64,000 bases of DNA. It comes from Jaapia argillacea MUCL 33604 (taxonomy: Eukaryota; Basidiomycota; Agaricomycetes; Jaapiales; Jaapiaceae). The translations under genes and the position numbers were made by a program. How positions within the stretch are numbered: position 1 is the stretch's first letter; every line of letters starts with the position of its first letter. Below, one piece after another: positions 35,362 through 46,735 of the stretch. The notes beneath the pieces were generated by a model. The model searched no databases. It was not told the DNA's origin and saw nothing but the letters and a program-made list of their open reading frames with translations. The stretch spans positions 401,036 to 465,035 of the forward strand of contig KL197719.1 in the NCBI GenBank assembly GCA_000697665.1, read 5' to 3'.

Positions 35362-38332
35362 TCACGAGTGACCGCCAGCGACCACAGCCTTTGCTCCTGC
35401 ATCCCAATCGTCGGACCCTGCATCATCCACTTCGTCCTCAAGGCCCAAATCACCATGCTCTTCTTCGATGATGTCCTCGCTAGCTTTATCGAGCATGTGG
35501 CCTAACCCGGTTTCCACCACTGACAACCACTGCGCCAACTCATCCACAGTCCTTGCCAACTCTGCATGAGTGGCTTCGTGAGAAACCATCAATGCTTCCA
35601 TGTCCAGAGGCCGAATTGGCGGTCCATAAGTCGCTGAATCAAACCAGTTTCCAGTCATTAGCGGAGGCAAATCTGATGACTGAGTCTGGGAAAGGGACGA
35701 CAAAGATGATTTTGAATTCAGTGCCGACAATCCGGGATCAGAAGGGGGACTTATGGATCGGGACCTGCCTCTGGCTGTACCAGACACAGAAGGTGATGAG
35801 TCGTGCACCATCTCTCCCATTGAGACGGAGTTACTGAGTTGACTAGAGCCAGGCGTGACGGGCCTATTATTCGGGGTCATCGAGAGGGGTGATGGAGGGA
35901 GCAAGTCGGACATCCCGAGCTGATGCTCCGAAGTCAGCGAAGGGATCTGTAGCCAACAGTAAGGTGTGTGTCGAGGCGAGGCGGTGAATCAATGTACCTT
36001 GAGAACGTCTCGCAAACCAGGCAACTGGACAGGGGGGCTCTCGCTCTGACCGCTTGTCGTGCTACCACTCCGTTCCCGATCAGTTCGCGCAAACGGTCGC
36101 ATTGGGGGTGCCATGGGTGATCCGTGGACATTTTCCATCACCGCTACTGATGCCTGTCGATTTAGGCTCGGTTTCCGTGATAATGACTTCATCGCCGGTG
36201 CACCGAAATTGTCGACTAGAGGTGCTGCAGACCGTGCGCGGGCCAAGAATGGTGCGAAGGGCGACAATCCGGACGGCTGGCCATGTAGAGACGAAATACT
36301 CGAGGTCGAAGTGTCGAGAGAAAGAGCCGAGTGGTGTGCGCTGAGGGGACTCTTGGATGGGCTAGAAACACTGGCATGTGTTGGTGAGGTCCTCTTGTGT
36401 GCACCCGAGGAAGGTGGATGGTGGCTTCCAAAGGGAGCGGGGGGGAATTGGAATTCTGCCGATGGTCCAAGGTTGCGATCGATTCCACCACCACGCGACG
36501 ATATGCCTGCAGCACTGCTTTGCGACCGCTTTCGATTACCAGAAGCGCGAGTGGCTGGGGTGGTCACCGAGGTCGATGGTTCAGGTGGAGACGTCGATGT
36601 CGAGAGAGGAGGGGTGGTCGGACCAACGCTGAGATCGAAGTTTGGGTCTGGAGGCAGTGGCGGCGGAATCTCAATGTCAGGGAGTCCACGAGACGATCGT
36701 ACTTCTCGGTAGTTTAGAGGTGCCCTAACGGCGCTGGTAGCGGCCTCCTTTGATCCGGACGAAGAGGACATTGTGGCTGCGCCTAGAAGGAGGCCACGGT
36801 CCGCGGGAGGAGGCTTATCTATCAGACGGACTTCCGAGTGACCCTCTACCGTGGTTGATTCGCCATCCGGCTTCTTGGCCAGAGGGGACGAAGCTCGGGG
36901 AGGGAACTCAAAATTGAACTGATTCGGGACCGACAAATCGTCGATACTGCCGTCAAGGGTAAATGCTCGCCTCAGGGCTGCACGGTCACGAGCGGGAGAC
37001 GGCGAGACTGATGGAGGGACAGAAGGAGGTGGAGTGGCTGCGGATTGGGTATCTGGACTGACTCGCAAAGCGCCAGGTTGTGGATTGGACTCATCTTCGA
37101 AAAGCAATCGCAGAGAAGATGGTAGTTTGGAAGGAGCAGAAGGCCTTACGGTTGGAATTGCGCCGAAAGACTCATCTCCCGGAGAGTCTGGTGTATATCG
37201 ATCTGGTGCGAGAAGGTGAGACGTGTCGGTAGACTTTCGACCCCGCACGGTATCAAATTCCCATGTGCTTCCTTCGTCCCGTATTACACCGCGAAGCCTG
37301 ATAGGGTACATCTGAGCGCTGAAGACGAGGAGGAGGACTCGAAGTGAGCACGTACTCGTTTTCTTCGTCCTCCTCCCAATCCAAAGGTTCCGCAAGACTG
37401 GCTCTTGTGCCACCACTTTGAATCCACGCGTCGTACTGCAACACGAGGTCCTTGAGGATAGAGATGGACACCTTTCCAGCTGACTTGATCCATTTTGTCT
37501 TAGTCAACTCGTCTGCCGGTAATCGCTGCTCTTATGGTTAGTCAGAGATTCGTAGGATCACATACAGACACACATCACTGGGCAGTTCCCTCAAGCAATT
37601 GACGACGAAGTCCCGCATATCCTTGCTCCCGTCAGCTTCTGCTAGTCTCGGGGGTTTCGCTTTGGGGATCAACTGCAGCAACTGAGCGGCCTGGAGGTTT
37701 GCGTGGGGGGGACTCCCCTTGATCATTTCATATATAACGATTCCTAAACTCCAGATATCCGCTTTGGTATCGTAGGCCGGAACGGTTTGGAAAACCTCTG
37801 GGGCCATCCAATAGGGCGTACCAACGAAGGTATTTCGTTTGCTGGTCGCAGTGGGTAGGAGGGCCGATACGCCAAAGTCACAGATCATGACTTTGCCGAC
37901 GTCTGTGATGAGGATATTGGCTGCCTTGATGTCTCGATGGATGACTCCAGACTTGTGGAGGTAGCTCAAGCCGGCAAGAACTTCGCGTACGATGACTACG
38001 ACGTATCTTTCTTCCAACGTGCCATCTCTGGATGCCTTCATAAGGTTCAAGACACTACCGCCCTGCGCATATTCCATGACGATCCACACGCGGGGACCGT
38101 CTAGGTAACAGCCATAGTACTTGGTCACATTGGGCGCGTCCCGGAGCTGGGTTAAAAGGGCGACCTCGCGTTGGATATCACCAACATCATCGCTATCAGT
38201 GTCGAGATTGATGATTTTGAGCGCAACTATATTCCCGGTGGCAAGATGAACTCCCTTGTGGACGGAGCCATAGGCACCTTTGCCAACGGTTTTGAGTCTC
38301 TTGTAAAGTTGATGGACGGATTGTTGTGTCAT
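35362..38332 (-). CDS. Ste20/GCK-family serine/threonine kinase (Kic1/Nak1-like)
   Basis: Start MTQQSVHQLYKRLKTVGKG at 38332. The kinase domain is at the very N-terminus: glycine loop GKGAYGSV, VAII-type Lys in VALKIINLD, HRD loop VIHRDIKAANIL, DFG in ICDFGVSALL, and the GTPYWMAPEVFQTVPAYDTKADIWSLGI block typical of GCK-III/MST kinases. After an intron at about 37530-37580 come RLPADELTKTKWIKSAGKVSISILKDLVLQYDAWI, then several hundred disordered Ser/Pro residues. A conserved-looking C-terminal helix (HAELARTVDELAQWLSVVETGLGHML) ends the protein before an acidic tail and the stop at 35362. Fungal Kic1/Nak1 kinases work in the MOR/RAM pathway controlling polarity and septation; the assignment to that branch is inferred from domain order. 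Confidence 0.88.
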
Positions 38333-38606
38333 AGCGGAGAGCAAGGATATTGTTGGAAAGCTGAGAAGAACTGGGACAAGGATAACATGAGACGAGGTCA
38401 GATAGAGTTGACAGGGATCATGAAGTCATGAGAGTTCGTTGCAGTTGTTCAGGTTGAGTTCAAGCTATTATCAAAGTCGAACAAGTGGAATGGCCAATGC
38501 GGCTCGCGTGCGTCTGCCATGTCTCGCTTTTGGGAAATGACTTGTTCCACCGATAAGCTGCATATCCTTGTCCTTTTTACTATCCACCCTTGACACACAC
38601 CTGCAA

Positions 38607-40555
38607 ATGGATTTCGAAGTCTCCCACTCCCAACCAAATGTTCGCGAGTTCCTTGCAGTCATTCTCTCCGGTTTTGGGAACGAGTAGGGCATCACTGCAA
38701 TTGATCCCCCTTCATGGATATCCCTCAATTCTATCACAGATTGGTCCCACTGAGTAGTGATCATGGCGACGAACCTTGTCCAAAGGCCCTTCTCCCCATC
38801 GCCAACAAACCAATGTTGGACTATCCCCTCGCTTGGTTAGAGCAATCCGGGGTAAAAGGTGAGACATACACACATCTACATAGCCTCATCTCAGAGTTGA
38901 TGTATAATATCTAGACGTTCTTCTCATTTGTCCAACATCCCACCGATCAGCCATTTCTCATTACATTCACTCCGATACCTCCTCTGCCATCGCCACCCTA
39001 CGCATCAACCTCCAAACATTTGATGAGTCCCAGGACTTGAATAGTGGGACAAGTGCCGTCCTGAAGCACTTTTCCCACTTGATCCAACAGGATTTCATTC
39101 TTCTCCCATGTGATTTCATCCCCCCACCTTCCCTCCCGCTGAATCGAATACTCAATAAATTTCGCACCGAGTCCGTGTCCGACGGCTGTCTGGCTACTAC
39201 TTGCTGGTTCGAAGCTCAACGCCCTGATAAGGCGGGGCCTGAAGAATGGGGCCCCTCAAGTCCTGCGGTCCCCATAGTTTGGGATGAACAAACCGGGACA
39301 TTGCTGCACATTGACACTCCCGACGACGCCGATCGCAACGTAGAGGAGCTTGATTTGAGGATGAGCTTGTTGAATTGGTGCACTCGACCCTTTGCCTCCA
39401 TGTTCCTCCATCCTAATGATCTGCCGAGCTCAGGTATCCCCGCACCAAGCTATCCACCAAGTTCCAGGATTCGCATGTATATGTTTGTAGACGTTCAGTC
39501 CTCGATGCTCTTGGTCAAAAGCACCATCTGGAATCTTTCCGAGAAGAATTTATTCCCTGGCTGTGCAAACTGCAATATCAATCAACGAAGCGAGAGAAGT
39601 ACGGCGGTGGTGAGTTATTATGTGGTTCAACTCGCCTGCGTATCTGGCTCTGAGGCATTCCTCCCAGTTGTCGCAAATTCTTCAAACACCGCATCACAGT
39701 CAATGGCGTTGCATCATTCTACATCACAGGTCGTCGATGATATCACCCACCCGGTCGCAAGTTCGTCACCACTGAATGATAAGGACATATCTCTATCCAT
39801 TCCACCATCGCCGACAGGACATGAAACTGATCTCCTCGTCCAAGCAAGTTTGCGAGTCGGAGTCGTCCTTCACAAAGCGACTGCTGGATACGCTGCGAGA
39901 GCCAACACCCTGCATACATTCCTGGAGCTGAATAGACATGTGCGTCCGTTACCGATTATATCTCTAATCTGCGACTGAATCGGATCCTTCGGGTCAGTTC
40001 TTGTCGAAGACAACATACACCCCTCCCACAGATCCTAAGGACAGAGCACTTCTTGACCCTAAGATCCAGATTTCGTCTGATTCGATTGTGGGCGATTCTA
40101 CCCGGATCGAGGAGAGAACAACTATCAAGCGTTCTGTTATTGGTAACCACTGCATCATCGGCAAGATGGTCAAAATTACGGGTTGCGTCCTACAAGATCA
40201 TTGTGTTCTCGCCGACGGGTATGTTTGTTCTCATTCTGTCTTGTTGATCATGTTCTTGAACTCGTTCCTCCTAGCGCAAAATTGGACGGGTGTATTTTGG
40301 GTAAAAACACCAAGATCGGCGCAAAGGCTGAACTGTCGCGGTGTGTTACCCAAGCTGGATATGAAGTTGATGCCGGTGGTATGTTTTCATCAACTACTGT
40401 GTGATTGAAGGCTGATTGGCAACCATAAAGAATCGTTGAAGAACGAGAAACTAGATGTGTCTGATTGGACTGCACATTCGGATGATGGTGCAGACGGTGA
40501 GAGCGACGAGGAAGAACAAGAGGAGGAAAGCGATGAGAGTGGGGATACTGATTGA
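38607..40555 (+). CDS. GCD1: Translation initiation factor eIF2B subunit gamma
   Basis: Subunit of the eIF2 guanine-nucleotide exchange factor. The start MDFEVSHSQPNVREFLAVIL at 38607 leads through a short intron (about 38684-38740) to LVPLSSDHGDEPCPKALLPI and ANKPMLDYPLAWLEQSGV, the nucleotidyltransferase-like N-domain. The sequence continues with SGTSAVLKHFSHLIQQDFILLPCDFI and the region around CLATTCWFEA. The C-terminal left-handed beta-helix has hexapeptide-type repeats: KIQISSDSIVGDSTRIEERTTIKRSVIGNHCIIGKMVKITGC VLQDHCVLADG, then KLDGCILGKNTKIGAKAELSRCVTQAG. The protein ends in an acidic tail (DESGDTD, TGA at 40553-40555). The glycine-rich loop of true sugar-nucleotidyltransferases is replaced by SGFGNE, as expected for a non-catalytic family member. 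It is convergent with the eIF3c gene. Confidence 0.85.
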
Positions 40556-40702
40556 CCAACTCTGTGCATATAAGAGGTTGGACGGGAGTAGCGACCGACC
40601 GACCACTCGGAGCTTTTCACGATCGGTTCAGAATCGGGGGCAGATAGTTGAAAACTTTGCAGAAGCGAAAAAAAGGAATACATATGCTACGACATGCTCG
40701 TC

Positions 40703-43680
40703 TCATCGTCCCCCCCGCTGAGATTGTTGACCCGACATCTGGTTCCCCAGGCCTTGTGCAAATCGAGCTCCCCGACCACGAGCGCCACCTACGGAAAACA
40801 ATTAGTTAGGCTCATATCGTAGAATGAATTTGGGTGACGAACCGCGCCCAACGCCTCTTCTCTCTCCGCGGCCTCGACGTTCTTGTGTTTGCTCCCCGCG
40901 TTTCTCGCCCTTGTTCCCATCGGTTCGATCACCCCATCCACCACCTCCGCCGAGCTTAATGTCGAGGGCCTTCTCGTTTTGCTCCACCATGGTGTTGACC
41001 TTGTCTGCAAGGCTGAGAGCCAGTTGTTGTGCGCGGGAGAGCTCGATACGATGGAAGACGACAACACCAGCGGCCTGGTCAAGAGACGCGGCAAGTTCCT
41101 CATTCCAAATCATCTTCGAAACTACTGAGGTGACGGTTCGTAAGGGCAAGGCAAAGGTGCGAGACAACAACGAAAGAGATAGCGTGCTGTAATGAGGCGC
41201 GAAGGTGAAAAGATAAGTTCGCAAACCCTCCTCTTGAATACGTCTGGGTGGCGAATCATTAACGGCAAGGATGTCAAACCGGGGGAACACCTACTTTGCC
41301 AGCATCTCCTTAACGGAAGCCACCTCGGGCATCAGACTCCAAATCTTGATACTTTGAATAAGATCGCGGCATTTCTCCCAGTCGCCGTCCTGCAATGCCT
41401 TGCTGGCCTGCATGATATGATCTCTAGTGCTTTCCGGGGGTCCGGTGAATGTTTGTCGGTCAGCGAAATCCAACAGCCGTCGGAATGGCTTCGAGATGGC
41501 TTTCCGCTTCAACTCTTCCGAATCAATGCTCGCAAGGAGGGGTATCTCCACAAGCATGCTTGAAACCAAGAACGCGGCCTCGAGCAACTCCGTATTGATG
41601 TGCATATGGAACGGAAGTTGCCTTTGGCGCTCTGCCTTTTCCTGCTCTGGGGACAATACTTGCTGGTACCTTTGCTGATGGACTCCTTGCGCCAGCAACT
41701 CCTTCACTCGCTGCGTGGTAAAGATGTCTTGAAGGGTCGCTTGGGCCTCTTTGATGAGACCACATCGAAATGCGCATAGACCTAGTTGCACCACTGTGCG
41801 ATTATAAAGGATCTGGGTGGCGACATCAGCGGAGTGGATTGATTCTTGAAGATGAGACATGAGTAACATGTCACGAGCGGTGTAAAAGTCGTTATGTAGG
41901 GCGTGATGGAAAATATGACAGAGCATAGCCCGAGTGCGTAAAAGTGAGTTAATGCCTTTGTATAGGTGGATACATAGCGCCTGAACCAGTCCGCCAGTGC
42001 TGCCTTGCGCGGCAAGATTGACTCGTGGGCTGATATCAGATGCGGACAAGGATGACTCCAGAGCTTGGACAACGGCATCCGGCTACAGATCGATACATGA
42101 AATGCAACGGAGCGAGTCCAGTCAAGGGACGAACCTTGGAGTAGATATGCTCTAAACGACGCATAATGACCCTGGCCAAAGGATCGGGCTGTTCAGATAG
42201 CTCGTAATAGGCTTGGGCGCGACAGATGGTGCAGTAGAGGCCCTTTTCATCCTTCAGACGGTCAATGTAGTCTGTCCCATGCGGATCGATGTTTTGCAGG
42301 CTCTTCGTGAACTCGTCGTCGAGACGATCCACAAAGCTAATGATGCTCCCACGGATTCGCACAACTCCACCCGGTGAATCAGCGGGCGTCCGTTCCTCGA
42401 GCTCATCGTAGTCGTCGGTGACCTCCTGTACGGTATATGAGGGGTCCGATGCGATGATTGAGACGAGTTGGTCGATTTCTCGCTGAGCAGACAGCCACGC
42501 CGACGCAGGCATATGCGTTGCTGCCGAGGCGTTGTAGTCAAACCGAGAAGACACGAGGGCGAGCAAAACACGGATGCGTTGGTACGATGTAACTGCGACG
42601 CCAAGAAGCTTTTCCAGGATGCGGATTTGCTCCGACCTGTCGGTATTCTGGGTACAGATCAATGATTATTTGAACTGGGTACGACTTCGTCCGCATCACG
42701 ACGCACCTTCTTCCCACGAGCCTCCTGAACGAGCTGAAGGCCCTTGAAGATTCCCTCTGAAGTAAATTGCATGGTTTTCCCTCCTTTACCAACCGTTGTA
42801 AAGTCGTCGTCAACTTCTTCTTCTTCTTCTTCTTCATCGCCATCGTCTACTGCTTTCTTTGTTCGTCGTGGGTCTTTGATGGGGACGGGTTCAGGTTGGA
42901 CTGATACAGCATAGGCACGCTCAAACTCTTCAGGGTCCTGATGGGTGACGAAAGTAAGTGAAAGGAACACTCCGATGGGAAGGTGGCGTACCGTTTGGAA
43001 CTGCTTGATTTCCTTCTCGTATTCTTTAACGGTCTTTTTCACCTTTTGCTTCATGGCGGTCAGCGCCTTTGCATTGCTGGCGTTCATTTTCTTCTTGGCC
43101 TCTTTCTCCTTGGCGAGTGCGGCGTTGAGTGAGCCCTCCAAACCAGCGAGAGTACGGATGTAGAATGGGGGAACAGGTTCTGCAACATTTTGCTGCCGCT
43201 GAACCATGCGAGCGAGTTTGTCAAACTCTGGTATCAAGATCAGCATATAATCTGAGGGGAGGCCATTGTAAGCGCACCAGTCGAGATGGCTACCCAATCG
43301 TTGATCTTTAACGCGTTGTCCATGACTTTTCCAGTTGCCTCCATCTCTTCTAATCGTTTATCCTTGGCACTCTTAACGACCCGCTTCCCTTCTTCCTCAT
43401 CAGATGCGTCTGAATCAGACCCTCCATGCACGAATCTGGACTTTTTCTTCTCCTGCCCTTCATCTTCTGAAATTTCACTCTCGTCCTCATCTTCAGACTC
43501 TGAATCAGAACTGGAGGAATCTGATCCAGCTGTTCGGAGGAAACGAGACATGGCAGGCTTTGCTGCTGGGGTAATTGGTTTGGAGGGAGCGGCATCTTCG
43601 TCGCCACTAGACATGAGCTCCTCCTCGGACGATTCGGAATCAGAATCGGAATCGCCAGCTTTCTTGAAGAATCGAGACAT
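40703..43680 (-). CDS. NIP1: Translation initiation factor eIF3 subunit c
   Basis: Core scaffold subunit of eIF3. The start MSRFFKKAGDSDSDSESSEE at 43680 is the hallmark N-terminus; the acidic region repeats the motif (AMSRFLRTAGSDSSSSDS, KSRFVHGGSDSDASDEE). Exons then give FDKLARMVQRQQNVAEPVPPFYIRTLAGLEGSLNAAL, a Lys-rich coiled stretch, DDFTTVGKGGKTMQFTSEGIFKGLQLV, and the helical body with NTDRSEQIRILEKLLGVAVTSYQRIRVLLALV. The PCI region holds LLMSHLQESIHSADVATQILYNRTVVQLGLCAFRCGLI and LEAAFLVSSMLVEIPLLAS. The winged-helix end is LRTYLFTFAPHYSTLSLSLL and MIWNEELAASLDQAAGVVVFHRIELSRAQQLALSLADKV, followed by an RG-rich tail spliced to a last exon (GARGRGARFAQGLG) with stop at 40703. Confidence 0.93.
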
Positions 43681-43956
43681 TGTTGACAGAGAGAGGGAGG
43701 TCAGCGAGATTTTAAAGTCGATGTCCAAGTCACAGCGGATCCGGGGCTTTGCTCAGCGCAGACAATTCGTGAGGGAGGAAAAATAAAGTTCTCGGCAATC
43801 TCCGGTGACGCAGGACGCTCCAGAATGTACATGGAACACACTCGGCATCCTCGAGTTGCTACAAGAAAAACATTGAAAATAATGCTAGGATAAACATAGT
43901 GTACAGTGAAAGGTATAGGATATTGTCCGATTTTTTCTTTCCATCTCCCATACCCA

Positions 43957-44937
43957 TCAATGTTTACTTTCACGATATTGTGCTGCAAGGAACCTGCGAC
44001 GAGTCAGACTTCGAATCACCAGTGCCATAAATGTAAAGCTCACCCTTCGCCACCCCATAAAGTGAGCAGACCAATGGAGACCGCCGAAACAGTCCGTCTG
44101 TCCCAGTGGGGTTTATCCCAATTCGTGTACGCAAGGTAGCCCACGGTGCCGAGGATGCTAGTGTTAACTAGGGTGGAACATGAATACAATCATCATTGAT
44201 TGTAGGGGCGAATGGTATCACGCACCGAAACCCACCAAACCACCCAACACGCCGGGTCTGAGAATGTGTTCACGTGCTTGACGATAAACAAGAGCGCCTT
44301 CCTCTCTGGCCCTCTTTTCCTCTTGTTGACCCCTTGGGGTCTCCCGGTATGCCTCTGCAGCGTACCCCTCAAACCCGAGGAGAACAAGAGTAGCAGCCAC
44401 AGTGGAGCTGATGGTCTTGGTATCGCGTCGAAGGTGGGGATTAGAATAGTACATATACCCAGCGCCGGCAATAAGGCCAACGTTGACTGGAAAAATGTAG
44501 GTAATGAGACGATGGCAAGGACTTGAACGGTGAAACACTGACCGACTCCGACAAGACCTCCAGCGACGCCGGGCCTCAGAAGCTGCTCTTTGGCTACATG
44601 CCAGAGTTGGAAGCCTTCCTGCTCTGCGTGGTGCAAGCGCTTCTTGGCCTTGTCCTTCTTGGAGTGGTGGGGAACAGAAGGAGATGAATGGTCGGGTTCG
44701 ATTATAATCGTCTCGGAGGTGACTGTGGCGGGGTGCTGCTTAAAGTCTGGGGAAACGAGGTTGACTTTCTTGGTGTCATCAGCGACGTTGCTTGCGGTGG
44801 GAGGTTGGGTGTTTAGCAGAGCTGGGTCTGCTTGTGGCTGCACGAAATCAGCGATGATGAACGGGACAAGAACGAAGAGAAAATACCTGGAGTGATGGCG
44901 GGGGGGCATCATGGGCAGCAACAGCAGCGTAGGACAT
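43957..44937 (-). CDS. OM14-like mitochondrial membrane protein with duplicated C-terminal module
   Basis: Start MSYAAVAAHDAPPPSLQ at 44937. After a small intron come a polar Lys-rich segment (KDKAKKRLHHAEQEGFQLWH) and two homologous modules. Module 1 reads KEQLLRPGVAGGLVGV, then VNVGLIAGAGYMYYSNPHLRRDTKTISSTVAATLVLLGFEGYAAEAYRETPRG. Module 2 reads REHILRPGVLGGLVGF, then VNTSILGTVGYLAYTNWDKPHWDRRTVSAVSIGLLTLWGGEGFLAAQYRESKH, with stop at 43957. Each module has two hydrophobic stretches. A phase-1 intron falls at exactly the same place (LVG[V/F] | VN) in both modules, showing internal duplication. I recall the domain as the fungal OM14 C-terminal type, an outer-membrane protein that in yeast helps cytosolic ribosomes dock; function here is inference. 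Confidence 0.68.
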
Positions 44938-45162
44938 TGTTAATGGCTTTGTCAACGGGGAGAACGGCGACGAGATGTGTCTGATCAACACAGAGACCGG
45001 CGACGGACGACCTCAGCTGCATCTTGCTCGCCATTTTGTACAGTTCAAGAAATGACGTCGTCGAACGACGTCATTGAAGAAGGTGTTTAGTTTATGCGAT
45101 GCAAGACAATAGTTACTCAACGTTAACCTGTTAAGTAAATACCTAGTTACAAGTTAAATAAC

Positions 45163-46463
45163 TCACGTAACTCTAAACGGTGGCTGGAGGTCAGAGTGCT
45201 CGAGAAGAAATGAATGAGCACCGGTGTAGTACGCCTTGCCCTCCACTTTCACTGTGTATCCCCGAATCACTCCCTCCGCCGTCTCGATATCCTCCACGCT
45301 GACTGCTGTTCCCCGGAATCCCTGCTCCGTGGTAAACGAATAAAAGTCCCTTCCCTCGCCCATCCGTATTTCCCCCTTCTCAACACCCAGTGCTACTCGC
45401 GCACACACCCCAGACCCGCAAGGCGATCTATCTATCTGCTGGTTGGCAAAGAAACATATCCCTATTTCCCCCCTCCCTTCCTCCCTCTCCACAACGATCA
45501 CTCCATATAGATACTCCAGCTCACCGTGCGTCGGATGCTTCACTATATCTTTCCTGTCCCACAGCGCCCTCTTCACCTCTGCCGTCGCCTTATCCATCTC
45601 TTTCATGTCATATCCCCTTCCCTGTTTCTCAATTCCCATCTCCTCCAAACTCACGATGGCATAGTATGCCCCTCCGTACGCCACATCCACTTGCACTGTT
45701 TCTCGCCTTTTTTCGATCAACCCCTTCCATCGCTTGTCAACCCCTATTGAAACCTCCAATTTCTTTGCCTTGACAAAGCTCGGTACACCGAGGAATTCTA
45801 CCGCTTTGCTGCTGTCGGACTCTACTTTCCCCCTCTTGCAAGTCACCGGTACAGTCACTTGAACAACCCCGCAAGGTGCGTGAAGTCGGACCTTAACCGT
45901 GTCGTTTTCCTCGTCGTGAACCAGCCGCTTGCGGAGCGGGAATATCCCTTCGTCTTCCGTGTCCACTAGGAATCGCCCTAGCGCTATCGTCGCATGTCCA
46001 CACATCGTCGAGTACCCCTCTATCACCCAACACATCAATACATGTCTCCACTCATTTATATAACTCACCATTGTGACAGAACAGCACTCCGATATCGGCG
46101 TTGCCGCTCTTCGTCATCTCCGTCTCCTTCACCAAAATTGCCCCATACATATCCCCGTGGCCCCTTGGCTCGAACATCAGCCTGAAATGCCCAATAAGCC
46201 ACCACAGTCATCTCGCTCTCGGATTAAAACACACATTTTTCGAATATCATCATGCTTTTCCGCAGCACATCGCCTCATATCCAGGAGCGTCTCCCCCTCC
46301 AGGCTAGGATATCCTTGTACAATTATCCTCGTTGGCTGGCGATAAACCATCAGAGCCCGTCATCGCAGCTTGATCATTCATCTACTCCTACCTCTCCGCT
46401 TGTGTGCATATCCACAGTCTTAATCGCCCTCTCATCATTCCAGATTTCACTGTGAACATCCAT
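45163..46463 (-). CDS. Proline racemase/hydroxyproline epimerase family enzyme
   Basis: Start MDVHSEIWNDERAIKTVDMHTSGE at 46463. Introns then lead through PTRIIVQGYPSLEGETLLDMRR, LMFEPRGHGDMYGAILVKE and [25 protein letters not shown]. The first active-site cysteine is in MCGHATI and the second is in DRSPCGSGV. Having Cys at both sites matches racemase/epimerase members; trans-3-hydroxyproline dehydratases usually have Thr at the second site. The body is the long exon ending in GTAVSVEDIETAEGVIRGYTVKVEGKAYYTGAHSFLLEHSDLQPPFRVT with stop at 45163. Length (about 390 residues) fits the family. It has no recognised functional link to its neighbours. The specific substrate (proline or 4-hydroxyproline) cannot be read from sequence. 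Confidence 0.86.
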
Positions 46464-46735
46464 GGCGAGGGAACAAGATCCAAAGACAATTATATATTAC
46501 TCTCCCGACCGATATCTACGGATAAGAAGCAGGGGTTTATGCAGATCAAAGCCACACAACGAAGAATCCATACGATAGGCTGATAAATGACTAGTAAAGC
46601 AACACAACAATGAAACATTGACCAAGATATCCGGGTGTGGGTGCAGGGGTTCTGCGAGGGTATCAAAGATGCGAGATAAATACAGCTCATGAAGAAAGGT
46701 GTCATCAGTGTCGTAAAGCGAGGAAGGTCACATTA

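Noticed and set aside
36059-36712. Plus-strand ORF of 217 codons over the kinase tail
   Set aside because: Antisense shadow of the Ser/Pro-rich disordered region of the kinase.
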